The notes under the pieces: generated by a model
The model's input: the letters and a program-made list of their open reading frames with translations, nothing else
What the model was told of the DNA's origin: nothing
The model's database searches: none
Shown here: positions 1-8,290 of the stretch, in pieces
Layout of the letters: each line of letters opens with the position of its first letter
How positions within the stretch are numbered: the first letter of the stretch is position 1
Program-made: the position numbers and the translations under genes
NCBI RefSeq assembly: GCF_017813365.1
Contig: NZ_JAGIZA010000020.1
Coordinates: forward strand, 20,578-84,577
DNA from: Roseomonas indoligenes
GTDB taxonomy: Bacteria > Pseudomonadota > Alphaproteobacteria > Acetobacterales > Acetobacteraceae
Reading direction: 5' to 3'
Length of the DNA stretch: 64,000 nucleotides

Positions 1-1
1 A

Positions 2-376
2 CTTCTGCCGGTCCCGCCCGCCATCCTGGCACTCGGGCCGGAGGAGGGCGAGAGTCGGGGCTGGCTCCGGGCCCACTGGGGCGTCGCCCGGCCGCTCCGT
101 CACGGGCAGGTCCTGCCCTCCACCCTCGATGGGCGTAGGAAGCGGATGGGCCAGTTGCGGGTGGGGTTCTGGTCGGCCGACTGGTCACCCTGGGCCGCGG
201 TCGCCCGGCTGCGGCGCGCCTGGCCCGGGCTCTCCTTCGAGCTGCAGCCGCACTATCCGGGCGGGGCAGGGAAGGGAACTGCAGAGCCAGCGGGAGACGG
301 CGGACACATCACCCCCGTTCGGGAAGGGACGGGTCGGAAGGCCAGGGCAAGGGCCGGAATACGCCGGGATGGCTGA
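2..376 (+). CDS. C-terminal part of unrecognised protein, partner of the ScpA-like gene (partial at window edge)
   Basis: An open frame enters from the left edge and stops with TGA at 374-376. Its 124 visible residues contain WLRAHWGV, VGFWSADWSPWAAVARLR and SFELQPHY, and they recur almost unchanged near 55.78-56.14 kb. That second copy shows the family has a long N-terminal part that is missing here. No known domain is recognised. The stop overlaps the next start (ATGGCTGA), so this protein and the ScpA-like protein are probably made from one message in fixed ratio. Codon use is GC-rich like the surroundings. No function is proposed beyond its conserved link to the kleisin-like gene. Confidence 0.6.
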   Translation, partial: LLPVPPAILALGPEEGESRGWLRAHWGVARPLRHGQVLPSTLDGRRKRMGQLRVGFWSADWSPWAAVARLRRAWPGLSFELQPHYPGGAGKGTAEPAGDGGHITPVREGTGRKARARAGIRRDG

Positions 377-1223
377 GCGGGTGGTTGCGGCCGAGCCCGA
401 CACATGGAACGAGGAAGGAAGGAGCTTCTCGCCGGCATCCTCCTCCAGCCGCGCGGCGCCCCAGCTCAGCGTCGAGGGCTTCGAGGGACCGCTCGACTTC
501 CTTCTGGGGATGGTCCGGCGTCAGCGGGTCGACCTCGGCCAGCTCTCGATCCTGACCCTGACCGATCAGCTCGTGGCCGCCATCGAAGCCACCGAGGGGC
601 GCATCCCGCTCGAGCGCCGGGCGGACTGGCTGGTCATGGCCAGCCAGCTGTTGCTGCTCAAGGCGCAACTGCTGGCGCCTGCCAGCCCCGAGGAGGCCGA
701 GGACGCCAAGGCGGCCGCGGTGCGGCGCCTGGAGCTGCTGGATGAGCTCGCCCGCATGCGGGCCGGCGCCGACTGGCTCTCCGCGCGCCCGCAGCTTGGG
801 CGGCAGGTGTTCGGCCGAGGACAGGCCACGCCGCCCCCCGCAAAACCCCAGGCGGAACTCCTCGTCGCCTTCCTGGAGGCGACCCTGACAGTGCTGGAGG
901 GCAAGGAAGGGCGGACCTCCGCTCCCATTCCCGCCTACCGGCCCAGCCCACCCGATCTCTGGCGCGTCCCAGACGCGGTCCGGCGCATCGCCGAGCTTCT
1001 CGGACGCCGCTCGGACAATTTGGCGCTCGAGCGCTGTCTCCCTGTGATCCCACACCACGCGCCCGATCGCCCCATTCGCCTTCGGGCAGCGCTGGCCAGT
1101 ACCTTCGTCGCGGGGCTCGAGATGGCACGGGACGGAGCCGTGACGTTGGAGCAGGACAAGCCGTTCGGGCCAGTTACGCTCGCGTCGGCAGCAGCGGCGG
1201 TGGAACGAACAGCCTCGGCATGA
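369..1223 (+). CDS. ScpA-like segregation/condensation kleisin, copy 1
   Basis: The 284-residue product has the ScpA N-terminal signature near residues 33-60 (VEGFEGPLDFLLGMVRRQ, then VDLGQLSILTLTDQL), a helical stretch rich in Leu and Ala (ASQLLLLKAQLLAPASPEE) and a C-terminal region consistent with a winged helix. In the known family, ScpA bridges SMC heads and works with ScpB in chromosome condensation. The start at 369 is chosen because it overlaps the upstream stop; longer upstream reading lacks ScpA similarity. No scpB or smc gene is nearby, and a second copy lies at 56.1 kb. Both points argue for an accessory or mobile-element paralogue rather than the housekeeping gene. Confidence 0.8.
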   Translation: MAERVVAAEPDTWNEEGRSFSPASSSSRAAPQLSVEGFEGPLDFLLGMVRRQRVDLGQLSILTLTDQLVAAIEATEGRIPLERRADWLVMASQLLLLKAQLLAPASPEEAEDAKAAAVRRLELLDELARMRAGADWLSARPQLGRQVFGRGQATPPPAKPQAELLVAFLEATLTVLEGKEGRTSAPIPAYRPSPPDLWRVPDAVRRIAELLGRRSDNLALERCLPVIPHHAPDRPIRLRAALASTFVAGLEMARDGAVTLEQDKPFGPVTLASAAAAVERTASA

Positions 1224-1231
1224 TGGCTCGG

Positions 1232-1292
1232 GCCAAAAGGTTCGAATCCCTTCGCCCGCAGCGGTAGGTGCTGGGCAAAAACATTCTCTGGA
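1232..1292 (+). other. Shared tail of the ScpA cassette with T-arm-like motif and dispersed 35-bp repeat
   Basis: Just after the ScpA stop, TTCGAATCCCT (1241-1251) occurs in similar GC-rich context to 57005-57015 after the second ScpA gene, so the cassette homology continues past the stop codon. The motif resembles a tRNA T-loop and 3' stem, but no acceptor, D or anticodon arms are present. Immediately after it, 1258-1292 resembles 21125-21159 with about six mismatches in 35 bases. This may be an old attachment or transposon end. Confidence 0.35.
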
Positions 1293-1677
1293 GCTAGGCA
1301 CCGGTCAAAGGTTCTGAGGAGCGGGGCGTCATTGCCATCGGCTCCATGATCTTCTCCAGCTTGGCAGGCCTGCTCACCGCCTACGGCGCAATTCCTTCTC
1401 AGAGGCATGCCATCAGCCGAGAGGACGAGGAGGAGCAGAACCGCAGGCTTCGGCGCCATCTCCCCCGTTCCCAGGTCTTCATCAGCACCCTGATCCTGGC
1501 TGCCGTGACGATCTGCCATTGGGCGGCCGAGCACTCCGTCCACGTCCGCAATCTGGCACCTCCGGCTGCGGTACCGGTGTTCAAGGACATTTCAGAAAGC
1601 GGCCATTGGCCCAGTCGCACGTACGCCATAGAAGTGCGACGCACGGAGCGTCATCAGATCATTAGGAAGGCAAACAA
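1293..1677. other. Gap with no convincing gene
   Basis: About 385 bases separate the ScpA cassette from the glycan island. A 122-codon open frame runs over 1346-1714 on the plus strand, but it has no recognised domain and runs into the next gene. Its codon use does not look better than that of the other frames. A clear ribosome-binding site (AGGAAGG, 1664-1670) at the end of the gap serves the next gene. Confidence 0.4.
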
Positions 1678-3156
1678 TTGCGTTCGGCACGTCAGGAGGC
1701 TGAAGCTGCACTAGAGGCTGGCGAAACGGAGCGGGCTGCAAGCCTTTTTGAAATGATCTATAGAAGCCGGCCAGGGCCCCTCGCGGCAGAAAACCTAGCG
1801 AAAACAGATTTAGCCATGGGTCGGGTGACCAGAGTAGAGAGCTTGCTAGAGGACGCACTTGTTCTTTGGCCTGACCGCACCCGGTTGCTAGGTCTCTATT
1901 TGCGTCTGGACGAGCAAACTGGCGGTTTCAAGGGTGTGCCAGACCGGGTTCGGGCGAAGTTGCAGAGCTCATTCAGCCATCCTGGCCTGAATGCGAGAGC
2001 CGCGATTGCAGCTGCTTGGGAGGGACGGGAGAGTGACCTGAAGAGGTATTCAAAGACGGCACTCAAATTTGTGCATCCAACAGCGGCGCCTTTGCTTCGC
2101 TCGATCCTAATGTCGGCAGCGATCGAAGGAGGGTTCGTGAGCTGGGCTGATCGACTGGCTGGAATGGCCCGAACCAGTGAAGAAACGCATCCGGACATCA
2201 TAGTCGATCGTATTACAGTAAGATTAAAGATGGAGATTTTGGACGACGAAACAAGCCGTCTTTTGTTTTGGCTTCGCAGGCACCCGCGGCATCTTGAGAA
2301 AGCAGATTATATGGCCGCCATGTACTCGTGGGAAAAGAGGGGGGTGTCGAGTGATCTCGTGGAAGTGCTCCTGGGTCTTACCCCGACGACTACGATACGG
2401 CTTCACGCGCTCTCAATGAGTGCCGAACTCGGCGACTGGAAACGCGCACTAGAGATTTATCGTCAAGATCATGCGATTCGGGAGCATTGGCGAAAGTGGT
2501 TGCCAGTTTCAAAGCTTGTCGCGAGCGAAAGCGACGATTCTGCGATCCAGGCGCATGCCGGCTTGTATGACACGATTCGTTCAAATACCTGTAATCTAGC
2601 GCGACGTTTGGCGAATCCAGCATTGCGAATTGCCGTGGTTGGGAACTCGCCTTGCGAAAGAGGCTTGTCCAAAGGCCAGGCGATCGATGAACATGATGAG
2701 GTATTTCGCTTTAACCAATACAGTATTGCTGAGAAGTATCAAGCTGACTACGGATCGAAAACGACCATCGTGTCCCGACTCCGTTTGAATGACGCGAACT
2801 TTAGCGTTCTAAGCCCCGGTATGACCATACTTCTTAAACGGCCCCACTTCTTGCATCAGCCGGCAGATTGGAGTCGAGCCCTAGAAATGTCTCGTGCTGG
2901 TATCGTGATTACCTCTCAGCCACTGCAGCCTTTTTATGAGTTGGCAGGTTTACTCGGTAGCCCACCAAGTAGCGGGATAGCAATCTGTTACCTGCTGAAA
3001 ACGCTTCGTGGCACTCTCGAACGGAAGAATTTCTTTGGATTTAGCTTCGTTGGTCAGGTTGATCCAGGGACCACACACTACACCGGCAAGGGACTTGCGA
3101 GATCAACGCACAACTGGGAAAGAGAGGCTGAACTTTTTACTGGTTTATTTGGCTGA
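1678..3156 (+). CDS. TPR-like protein fused to a GT29 sialyltransferase-like domain
   Basis: The 492-residue protein starts at TTG 1678, seven bases after AGGAAGG. Residues 1-300 are helical repeats of TPR type (RQEAEAALEAGETERAASLF near the start). The C-terminal ~190 residues carry sialyltransferase-like motifs: VVGNSPCERGLSKGQAIDEH followed by DEVFRFNQY (donor binding), PSSGIAICYLL, and HNWEREAEL at the end. GT29 enzymes transfer sialic acid from CMP-sialate, and bacterial members often act on surface glycans; the donor here is not proven. The gene is visibly more AT-rich than the flanks, as expected for horizontal transfer. It heads a run of glycan genes. Confidence 0.75.
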   Translation: MRSARQEAEAALEAGETERAASLFEMIYRSRPGPLAAENLAKTDLAMGRVTRVESLLEDALVLWPDRTRLLGLYLRLDEQTGGFKGVPDRVRAKLQSSFSHPGLNARAAIAAAWEGRESDLKRYSKTALKFVHPTAAPLLRSILMSAAIEGGFVSWADRLAGMARTSEETHPDIIVDRITVRLKMEILDDETSRLLFWLRRHPRHLEKADYMAAMYSWEKRGVSSDLVEVLLGLTPTTTIRLHALSMSAELGDWKRALEIYRQDHAIREHWRKWLPVSKLVASESDDSAIQAHAGLYDTIRSNTCNLARRLANPALRIAVVGNSPCERGLSKGQAIDEHDEVFRFNQYSIAEKYQADYGSKTTIVSRLRLNDANFSVLSPGMTILLKRPHFLHQPADWSRALEMSRAGIVITSQPLQPFYELAGLLGSPPSSGIAICYLLKTLRGTLERKNFFGFSFVGQVDPGTTHYTGKGLARSTHNWEREAELFTGLFG

Positions 3157-3219
3157 TCTGCACTTTTGGCCGCTGATGGGCTATTTGGACCAGGATATGG
3201 GCGTTAGTGTACAAAGCAC

Positions 3220-4055
3220 GCCGGCAGCATTGCATAAGCAAGGCACTGACCGGGGGCGGACACCCAAAGACGCGCTACTCGACCCGGAACTGGCGTGAGT
3301 ACGAGCGGGCTCTGGTAGCGCGCAGTAATCTGACGGTCTGGATCTCGCCCGATTTGGCCTGCCACGAAGCGGAGGGCACGGGCCGGCGTGGTTGATCTCG
3401 GGTCTTCGCGGATGCAGTGATCCAGGTGACACTGACACTGACACTGACACTGACACTGACACTGACACTGACACTGACACTGACACTGACGCTGACGCTG
3501 AAGGTGCTCGGCGAGGGCGAGTGAAAGGTCAGGAAACACGGGCCCGACAAGCAGCGGGCCTGTCGCAAGGTCCGGCTCGTGATTGGCGCGGACAACCCAC
3601 GAGGTCAGGGCGGTCGAGATGACGGACTACGAGCACGGCGACCGTGAGATTGTGCCGGGCCCACTTGCCCAGGTGCCACAAGGGGAGTGGATCGGAGTAA
3701 TCAGCGGCGAACGCGGCTACGACACCCGGAGCGTCTACGAGGCTTATACCTCGCGGGGCGCAGCCCTCGCCGTGTCTCGTTGATCGAACGATAGACCCTG
3801 GAGACAGGCAACCATCGGAGCGACCGAGCTCAGCAAGACCTTGCGCGCCATCAGGCAGCTCGGGCCGCGCCCTGGAAGAAGTAGAGTGGGTACCACCGCC
3901 GCAGCCTCGCCAAGACAGCCATGTCGCATCTCGGGCACCTGGACCAGTGCCTCTCGCCCACGGTCCCAGAAGACCGCCGAAACTCGGTTCGGCTGGCGCA
4001 ATCCTCAACACCTTCAACACCCTGGACCATTTCCGACACCGTCGCGTGCACCCCA
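3220..4055 (+). pseudogene. Decayed IS5-family transposase copy
   Basis: The start (YSTRNWREYERALVARSN, then LTVWISPDL) and later segments (AVEMTDYEHGDREIVPG, GVISGERGYDTRSVYEA, ILNTFNTL) match the intact transposase at 33080-34033 piece by piece in changing frames. One segment of about 189 bases is missing: the join falls on GAAGGTGCT, which occurs at both 33286-33294 and 33475-33483 of the intact copy. A hexamer array has expanded at the same place. Many further frameshifts and stops make it non-functional. It sits between two glycan genes and may mark how the island was assembled. Confidence 0.85.
3431..3490. repeat. (ACTGAC)10 hexanucleotide microsatellite
   Basis: Ten perfect ACTGAC units are followed by two GCTGAC-like units. 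The array lies inside the dead transposase. The intact copy has only a short seed (GTGCTGACGCTGAAG) at the same position, so the array has expanded after decay. A six-base unit does not shift frame, and no functional gene spans it. Confidence 0.95.
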
Positions 4056-4306
4056 TTGAAGCAGGCAAGGTAAGCTCACGCACTCAGCCCGATGTGTAAA
4101 GCAGAGCCAGCAGAAGCCGCATTTGTTCTTAGGTCAGTGGCAAGTCTCTGGGGCGAGTACCTGGCCAAGCCCTTGTGGCGTGTGATCTGGCGAGGCAGAT
4201 GTGAGAAAGCCTGGCATGCACGCTGAAGCGATCCAGCTTCCTAGCCTCCCTACCGATTTCAAATAGTCAGTTAGCCTCTGTACGGATCCGTGGTAGTGCA
4301 AGGTGC
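4056..4306. other. Spacer without a gene
   Basis: About 250 bases between the decayed IS and the next glycan gene. I see no gene, no strong hairpin and no recognisable promoter here. It has the same AT-richer composition as the island. Confidence 0.4.
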
Positions 4307-6235
4307 ATGTTGACCGGAATGCCCCTTTCCGACTGGCACAATGGATCTGGTGCGCGTCTTCGCCTGATAGCGCGGCTTCAGAGAGACATTTACGAGTGCA
4401 TCCGGAATGAGATTTCTGAAGACCCGTTCGCTATCGTGGACTTTCCAGACATTCGAAATCCGGGCGATTCTGCAATCTGGATGGGGCAGATTCGATATCT
4501 CGCAGCGATGCATCGAAGGCGTCCAGCTTTTCTCTCGAAGATGCGCGACTTTTCAGCAGATGACTTAATCAAAGCTGTCCCATCAGGACCTATCTTCATA
4601 CAGGGTGGTGGTACATTCGGCGACATCTGGGTTGGGCATCAAAATTTCCGTGAATATTTGATGGAGCGCTTCCCGGACCGCCGGATCATCCAATTCCCTC
4701 AATCTATTCATTTCAAATCGGCGAAGCGCTTGGAGCAGGCGAAGCGCGCGATTGAGCGGCACGGTAACTTTGTTCTACTGGTCAGAGACTCGCAATCCGA
4801 ATGGATCGCGCGCCGCCATTTCAATTGCGACATCCGACTGTGCCCGGACATGGCTTTCTGGATGGGGCCCGTCAAGCCGCTCGGCGAGGTGGGTGTACCA
4901 GTCCTTTGTGTGCTGCGCGAGGATAAGGAACGGGCACGCCCAGATCACACGTTGGCGCCCGACATGCCTGCCGAGGACTGGATTAATGAGGCAGCCTGGA
5001 AGATCAAAGCAGCAAAAGCCATAGGCTATGCCTCCGCTGCCTTGGTGCCTCCTTTCGGAGAGGCTCAATTCCGTGCTCTTGACTCAGCCGCCCACGCGCG
5101 CGTTAGCCGCGGGTTTGTACATCTGTCTAGGGCGCGCGCAATCGTTACTGATCGGCTGCACGTACATATCTTCTGCCTCCTTTTGGGGCAGCCTCACGCA
5201 GTTCTCGACAACAGTTATGGTAAGGTAAGGGCATTTATGGAAACATTTTCGGGTGGCACGGACCTCAGTCATCAAACGAATTCGATCCAAGATGCAATTG
5301 ATTGGGCCCGCTTCAAAGCGGGGATGGCCAAGCCTGAGGGGCGTTCTTTCTCTTCTTCAAACTGTTCAGCTTTCAGCGACATCGCGTCGCTCGGTTCGGC
5401 AAATGAGCCGTCCGGAGGACCTCTACTGACCTTCATTATCCCGGTCCGTCATCCTGCAAATGCTCGTGACTGGACTATAGTGAAGGCTAATCTTGCTCAG
5501 ACCGTCGGATCGATTGCCAACCAGACACACCCCGATTGGCATGCCGTGATCATCGCCAATAAAGGGTCCGACCTGCCAGACCTGCCCGAAAAGTTCAGCG
5601 TTTGTTACGTTAGATTTCCACCAAATAAGCAGCATGAGAGGGGGAAGGCGAAGTCGCGAGAAGCGTTCTGGGACGCATTCCGGGTCGATAAGGGGCGGCG
5701 AGTTACTGCCGGTATGTTAACAGCGAGGGATAGCGCGTTCTTCATGATTGTGGACGACGATGACTTCGTCAGTTCGCAGATTGTCAACTATGTTGCTGCG
5801 CATCGCGCGTCCAACGGATGGAAGATCGACCGCGGATATGTTTGGAATTCCGGTGGGCGGCTTCTTATGGCCACTGAGGAATTTGGCCGCCTATGCGGAA
5901 CCTCTCTGATCGTACGGTCAACACTATACGACTTGCCCGCCAAAGTGGATGAGGTCAGACCTGACTTCATCACAGACATGGTTGGTAGCCACCGTCGAAT
6001 CGAGGGTATCCTGGCAGAGCGTGGAACGCCGCTCGCAAAGCTGCCGTTCCGTGGTGCGGTTTACCGCGTTGCTAGTCCTACTTCACACAGCCGTACCCCA
6101 AGCATTTGGACCAAGTACTCCTTGAACAGAAAAGGACTCAAGCAGCCACTCACGCTGCTACGAAACGCTGCGAAGCTGCGCCTCATCACCGCTCGAATCA
6201 GGAAGGAATTCGGGCTGCCTGCAGCAACAAGTTGA
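4307..6235 (+). CDS. Polysaccharide pyruvyl transferase fused to a GT2-like glycosyltransferase
   Basis: The 642-residue protein has two parts. Residues ~1-340 match the pyruvyl transferase (CsaB/WcaK) family: NPGDSAIWMGQ, FIQGGGTFGDIW, RIIQFPQSIHF, LLVRDSQSE, and a late DRLHVHIFCLLLGQPHAVLD with NSYGK. Residues ~375-600 resemble a GT2-type glycosyltransferase: LTFIIPVRH, SIANQTHPDWHAVI and the metal-binding run FFMIVDDDDFVSSQ. Such enzymes would add a pyruvyl ketal and a sugar to cell-surface polysaccharide. The fusion of both activities is unusual. The start ATG at 4307 gives the full pyruvyl-transferase N-terminus. The next gene is convergent. Confidence 0.75.
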   Translation: MLTGMPLSDWHNGSGARLRLIARLQRDIYECIRNEISEDPFAIVDFPDIRNPGDSAIWMGQIRYLAAMHRRRPAFLSKMRDFSADDLIKAVPSGPIFIQGGGTFGDIWVGHQNFREYLMERFPDRRIIQFPQSIHFKSAKRLEQAKRAIERHGNFVLLVRDSQSEWIARRHFNCDIRLCPDMAFWMGPVKPLGEVGVPVLCVLREDKERARPDHTLAPDMPAEDWINEAAWKIKAAKAIGYASAALVPPFGEAQFRALDSAAHARVSRGFVHLSRARAIVTDRLHVHIFCLLLGQPHAVLDNSYGKVRAFMETFSGGTDLSHQTNSIQDAIDWARFKAGMAKPEGRSFSSSNCSAFSDIASLGSANEPSGGPLLTFIIPVRHPANARDWTIVKANLAQTVGSIANQTHPDWHAVIIANKGSDLPDLPEKFSVCYVRFPPNKQHERGKAKSREAFWDAFRVDKGRRVTAGMLTARDSAFFMIVDDDDFVSSQIVNYVAAHRASNGWKIDRGYVWNSGGRLLMATEEFGRLCGTSLIVRSTLYDLPAKVDEVRPDFITDMVGSHRRIEGILAERGTPLAKLPFRGAVYRVASPTSHSRTPSIWTKYSLNRKGLKQPLTLLRNAAKLRLITARIRKEFGLPAATS

Positions 6236-6302
6236 AGGCGCTTAATCAATGGTGTGCTTGCACAGTCCTCTGGCCCGATGACTCGCCATCTAGCAAACCG
6301 AT

Positions 6303-7127
6303 TTATGCTACCGAATGACCACTGCGTAGCGCATACGGCGCCACACGCAGGAGCGGGTCGAGGTCCATCTCGGCAAAGGCTTTATCGGGCCTGCTGCGAT
6401 CGTATGCTTCCGACGCTGCCAGGAAGCTTTGGTGAAATGCTAGCTCTATTCCGAACGCACTCGTGAGGTCTCGCCATTTGAATGGCACATTTATTCCGCT
6501 ACCCGACCAAAAAGCGAAAGGTATCCCATAGGCGAGGGCAGTCACCGCGGCGTGCATGGCATTTGCCATGACGAAGCGAGCGGAGACGATCGCGTCGATG
6601 AAGGCTTCGCAGGATGCCGCGTCGTTCGGTATAGCAGGGCGCTTCACCACATAGTCTGGGCACTTGTCCAAATCCTGCCCACTTGGATCTTGATGGTGAA
6701 AGTGGGGAACCCAGAGAACTTTGCCGGCCACTGCAGGATCATTCTTGGGCTGGTACATGCGTGGGAGAAGGAACGCAGAGTCACCCAACGGCGTGGAGCG
6801 AGGCAGTCCCAAAGCGTCGCGAGACAGCGTGCCCCTCACTCCGAGAAAGCGGCACCGTCGAAGCATCTCTTCGGGAAGCGGCTCCCCGTCCTTCTTGCCG
6901 CACTGCCAATACAGCGCCAACCCGTTACCGTCGCCTGCAGCGAGTGCTGTCTTCTGGACGGATTCAAGCCGAGCCTCGGTGATGACACTGCCCACGAGGT
7001 GTATGGAGTGCGCCGGGTAGCGGCATTCACCTTCAAATAGACGATTGAGGTAAACAAGGGTGAGCGCGTCCCCGAAGTTCCCTACCGGCTGTTTCTGCAG
7101 CCAGAAAAAGACGCGGTTAGTGGTCAT
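6303..7127 (-). CDS. Polysaccharide pyruvyl transferase family protein
   Basis: The 274-residue protein starts TNRVFFWLQ and includes NFGDALTLVYLNRLF, FLGVRGTLSRDAL, LGDSAFLLPRM, VLWVPHFHHQD and the late AMHAAVTALAYGIPFAF. These are hallmarks of small pyruvyl-transferase family members found in glycan clusters. The start at 7127 is preferred because it overlaps the end of the upstream gene (stop at 7117) and gives a normal N-terminus; the longer frame upstream is not similar. It is last in a leftward run of four glycan genes and probably acts on the same polysaccharide. Acceptor and donor are unknown. Confidence 0.7.
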   Translation of the reverse strand: MTTNRVFFWLQKQPVGNFGDALTLVYLNRLFEGECRYPAHSIHLVGSVITEARLESVQKTALAAGDGNGLALYWQCGKKDGEPLPEEMLRRCRFLGVRGTLSRDALGLPRSTPLGDSAFLLPRMYQPKNDPAVAGKVLWVPHFHHQDPSGQDLDKCPDYVVKRPAIPNDAASCEAFIDAIVSARFVMANAMHAAVTALAYGIPFAFWSGSGINVPFKWRDLTSAFGIELAFHQSFLAASEAYDRSRPDKAFAEMDLDPLLRVAPYALRSGHSVA

Positions 7128-8244
7128 CGCGGTTCCGCCCGTCGTTTGACGGTTCGTCTGCATTGAGCGACCGCTCACCTTTCTTGCGAAGATCATCATA
7201 GATATTGCCGAGCTGCTCGCTGATGACGGCTGGATGGAACTTGGCAGCATGAGCAATGCCTTGGAGACGTCGCTGAAGGCTTCCCTCCGGAGTGAGCTTA
7301 AGAACTTCCGATACGGCTCGCTGGGCGTCTGATGGTTCGTCGGGACTGTACAGATAACGTTGCAAAGATTCGGGCAAGAGCTCGACAAAGGTAGGAACGG
7401 CGGGGGCTACGATGATGCCACCGACTGTCAATGCCAGCATAGCAACGCCCGAGGTAAGCACCCGCGTGTAAGGCAGCATAAGGCAGGATGCGGATCTGAA
7501 GAGGGTAGGCACATCGTCCCGTGCGACATAACAAAGATCCCAGCTGACGTCCTCACGACTGGCGAACTGACGCTTCCAAGTCGCGCCAGCAGCACCCTGG
7601 CCTGCAATCCTTATCGTGCACTCATGTGCCCGGGTAAAATCTCTTCCGAGCGCATCCAGCATGAAATCGAAGCCCTTCTGAGCACGCATTGTTCCGAAAC
7701 CAAGCACGAAGCGCTCCGCAGGGAGCTTGTACGGTTCTTGCAAGGCAGTCGCCGTCTCTGATTCCGCCTCGTACATCCCGGCGTAGGACGGGTGGCTAAG
7801 GTACGTCATCCGAGGGTCATCGACCGCCACGCCGGTCTGCGTTTGTAGAAGCTTCGCGGCGGCTCTATTGTGTATAAGAATCTTAGAGGCAAGCTCTGTG
7901 ACGAGCCGGCGTACGGCAATGAAGTGATCTACATAGCGCGGAACGTGTGGCAGCTCGTTATGAATGGTAAGAATGATTGAGCCACCTAGGGCGTGGAACT
8001 GACGGAGCAGGGATGTGACTTGCTTCAACCGCTCGTCGGCCAACTCCGGCGTTGTAATCTTATCGAAGAAGAATTCTTCCCACTGAACGTGGAGAAGGAC
8101 GGTCTCACCAGCGTTGAGACATCCGACAGCTTCCGGAAGCCCAGCCTGTTCGCGGAACACGGGCGTATATCGCTCGCCGAGCTTATGGAGCAGAAGCTTT
8201 ACATACAGGCTTTTCTGTGACACCGGACACATGAAGACCTTCAC
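7117..8244 (-). CDS. GT4-family glycosyltransferase
   Basis: The product of about 375 residues begins VKVFMCPVSQKSLYV when read from GTG at 8244; an ATG at 8232 is an alternative start. It shows the two-domain GT-B pattern: ILTIHNELPH in the first half, RFVLGFGTMRAQKGFDFML at the domain switch, and LFRSASCLMLPYTRVLTSG with the donor-binding loop in the second half. GT4 enzymes are retaining transferases that use nucleotide sugars at the cytoplasmic face of the membrane. It overlaps the following pyruvyl-transferase gene by 11 bases and lies 46 bases after the preceding one, consistent with one operon. The sugar is not predictable. Confidence 0.75.
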   Translation of the reverse strand: MKVFMCPVSQKSLYVKLLLHKLGERYTPVFREQAGLPEAVGCLNAGETVLLHVQWEEFFFDKITTPELADERLKQVTSLLRQFHALGGSIILTIHNELPHVPRYVDHFIAVRRLVTELASKILIHNRAAAKLLQTQTGVAVDDPRMTYLSHPSYAGMYEAESETATALQEPYKLPAERFVLGFGTMRAQKGFDFMLDALGRDFTRAHECTIRIAGQGAAGATWKRQFASREDVSWDLCYVARDDVPTLFRSASCLMLPYTRVLTSGVAMLALTVGGIIVAPAVPTFVELLPESLQRYLYSPDEPSDAQRAVSEVLKLTPEGSLQRRLQGIAHAAKFHPAVISEQLGNIYDDLRKKGERSLNADEPSNDGRNRDDH

Positions 8245-8290
8245 GGTCGGAGTCTCTGGCGCGAATGGAGCGTTCGGCGATCGAGAGGTA

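Noticed and set aside
1241..1262. tRNA gene after the ScpA gene
   Set aside because: Only a T-loop-like TTCGAATCC with a poor stem is present, with no acceptor or anticodon arm. The same motif after the second ScpA copy shows that it belongs to the cassette.
935..1543. 202-codon minus-strand frame after the ScpA gene
   Set aside because: Half of it is antisense to ScpA, and the rest has no similarity or ribosome-binding site.
3431..3490. CRISPR or protein repeat
   Set aside because: It is a simple six-base tandem array without spacers inside a dead transposase; the open frames through it are trivial Thr-Asp or Ser-Val repeats.
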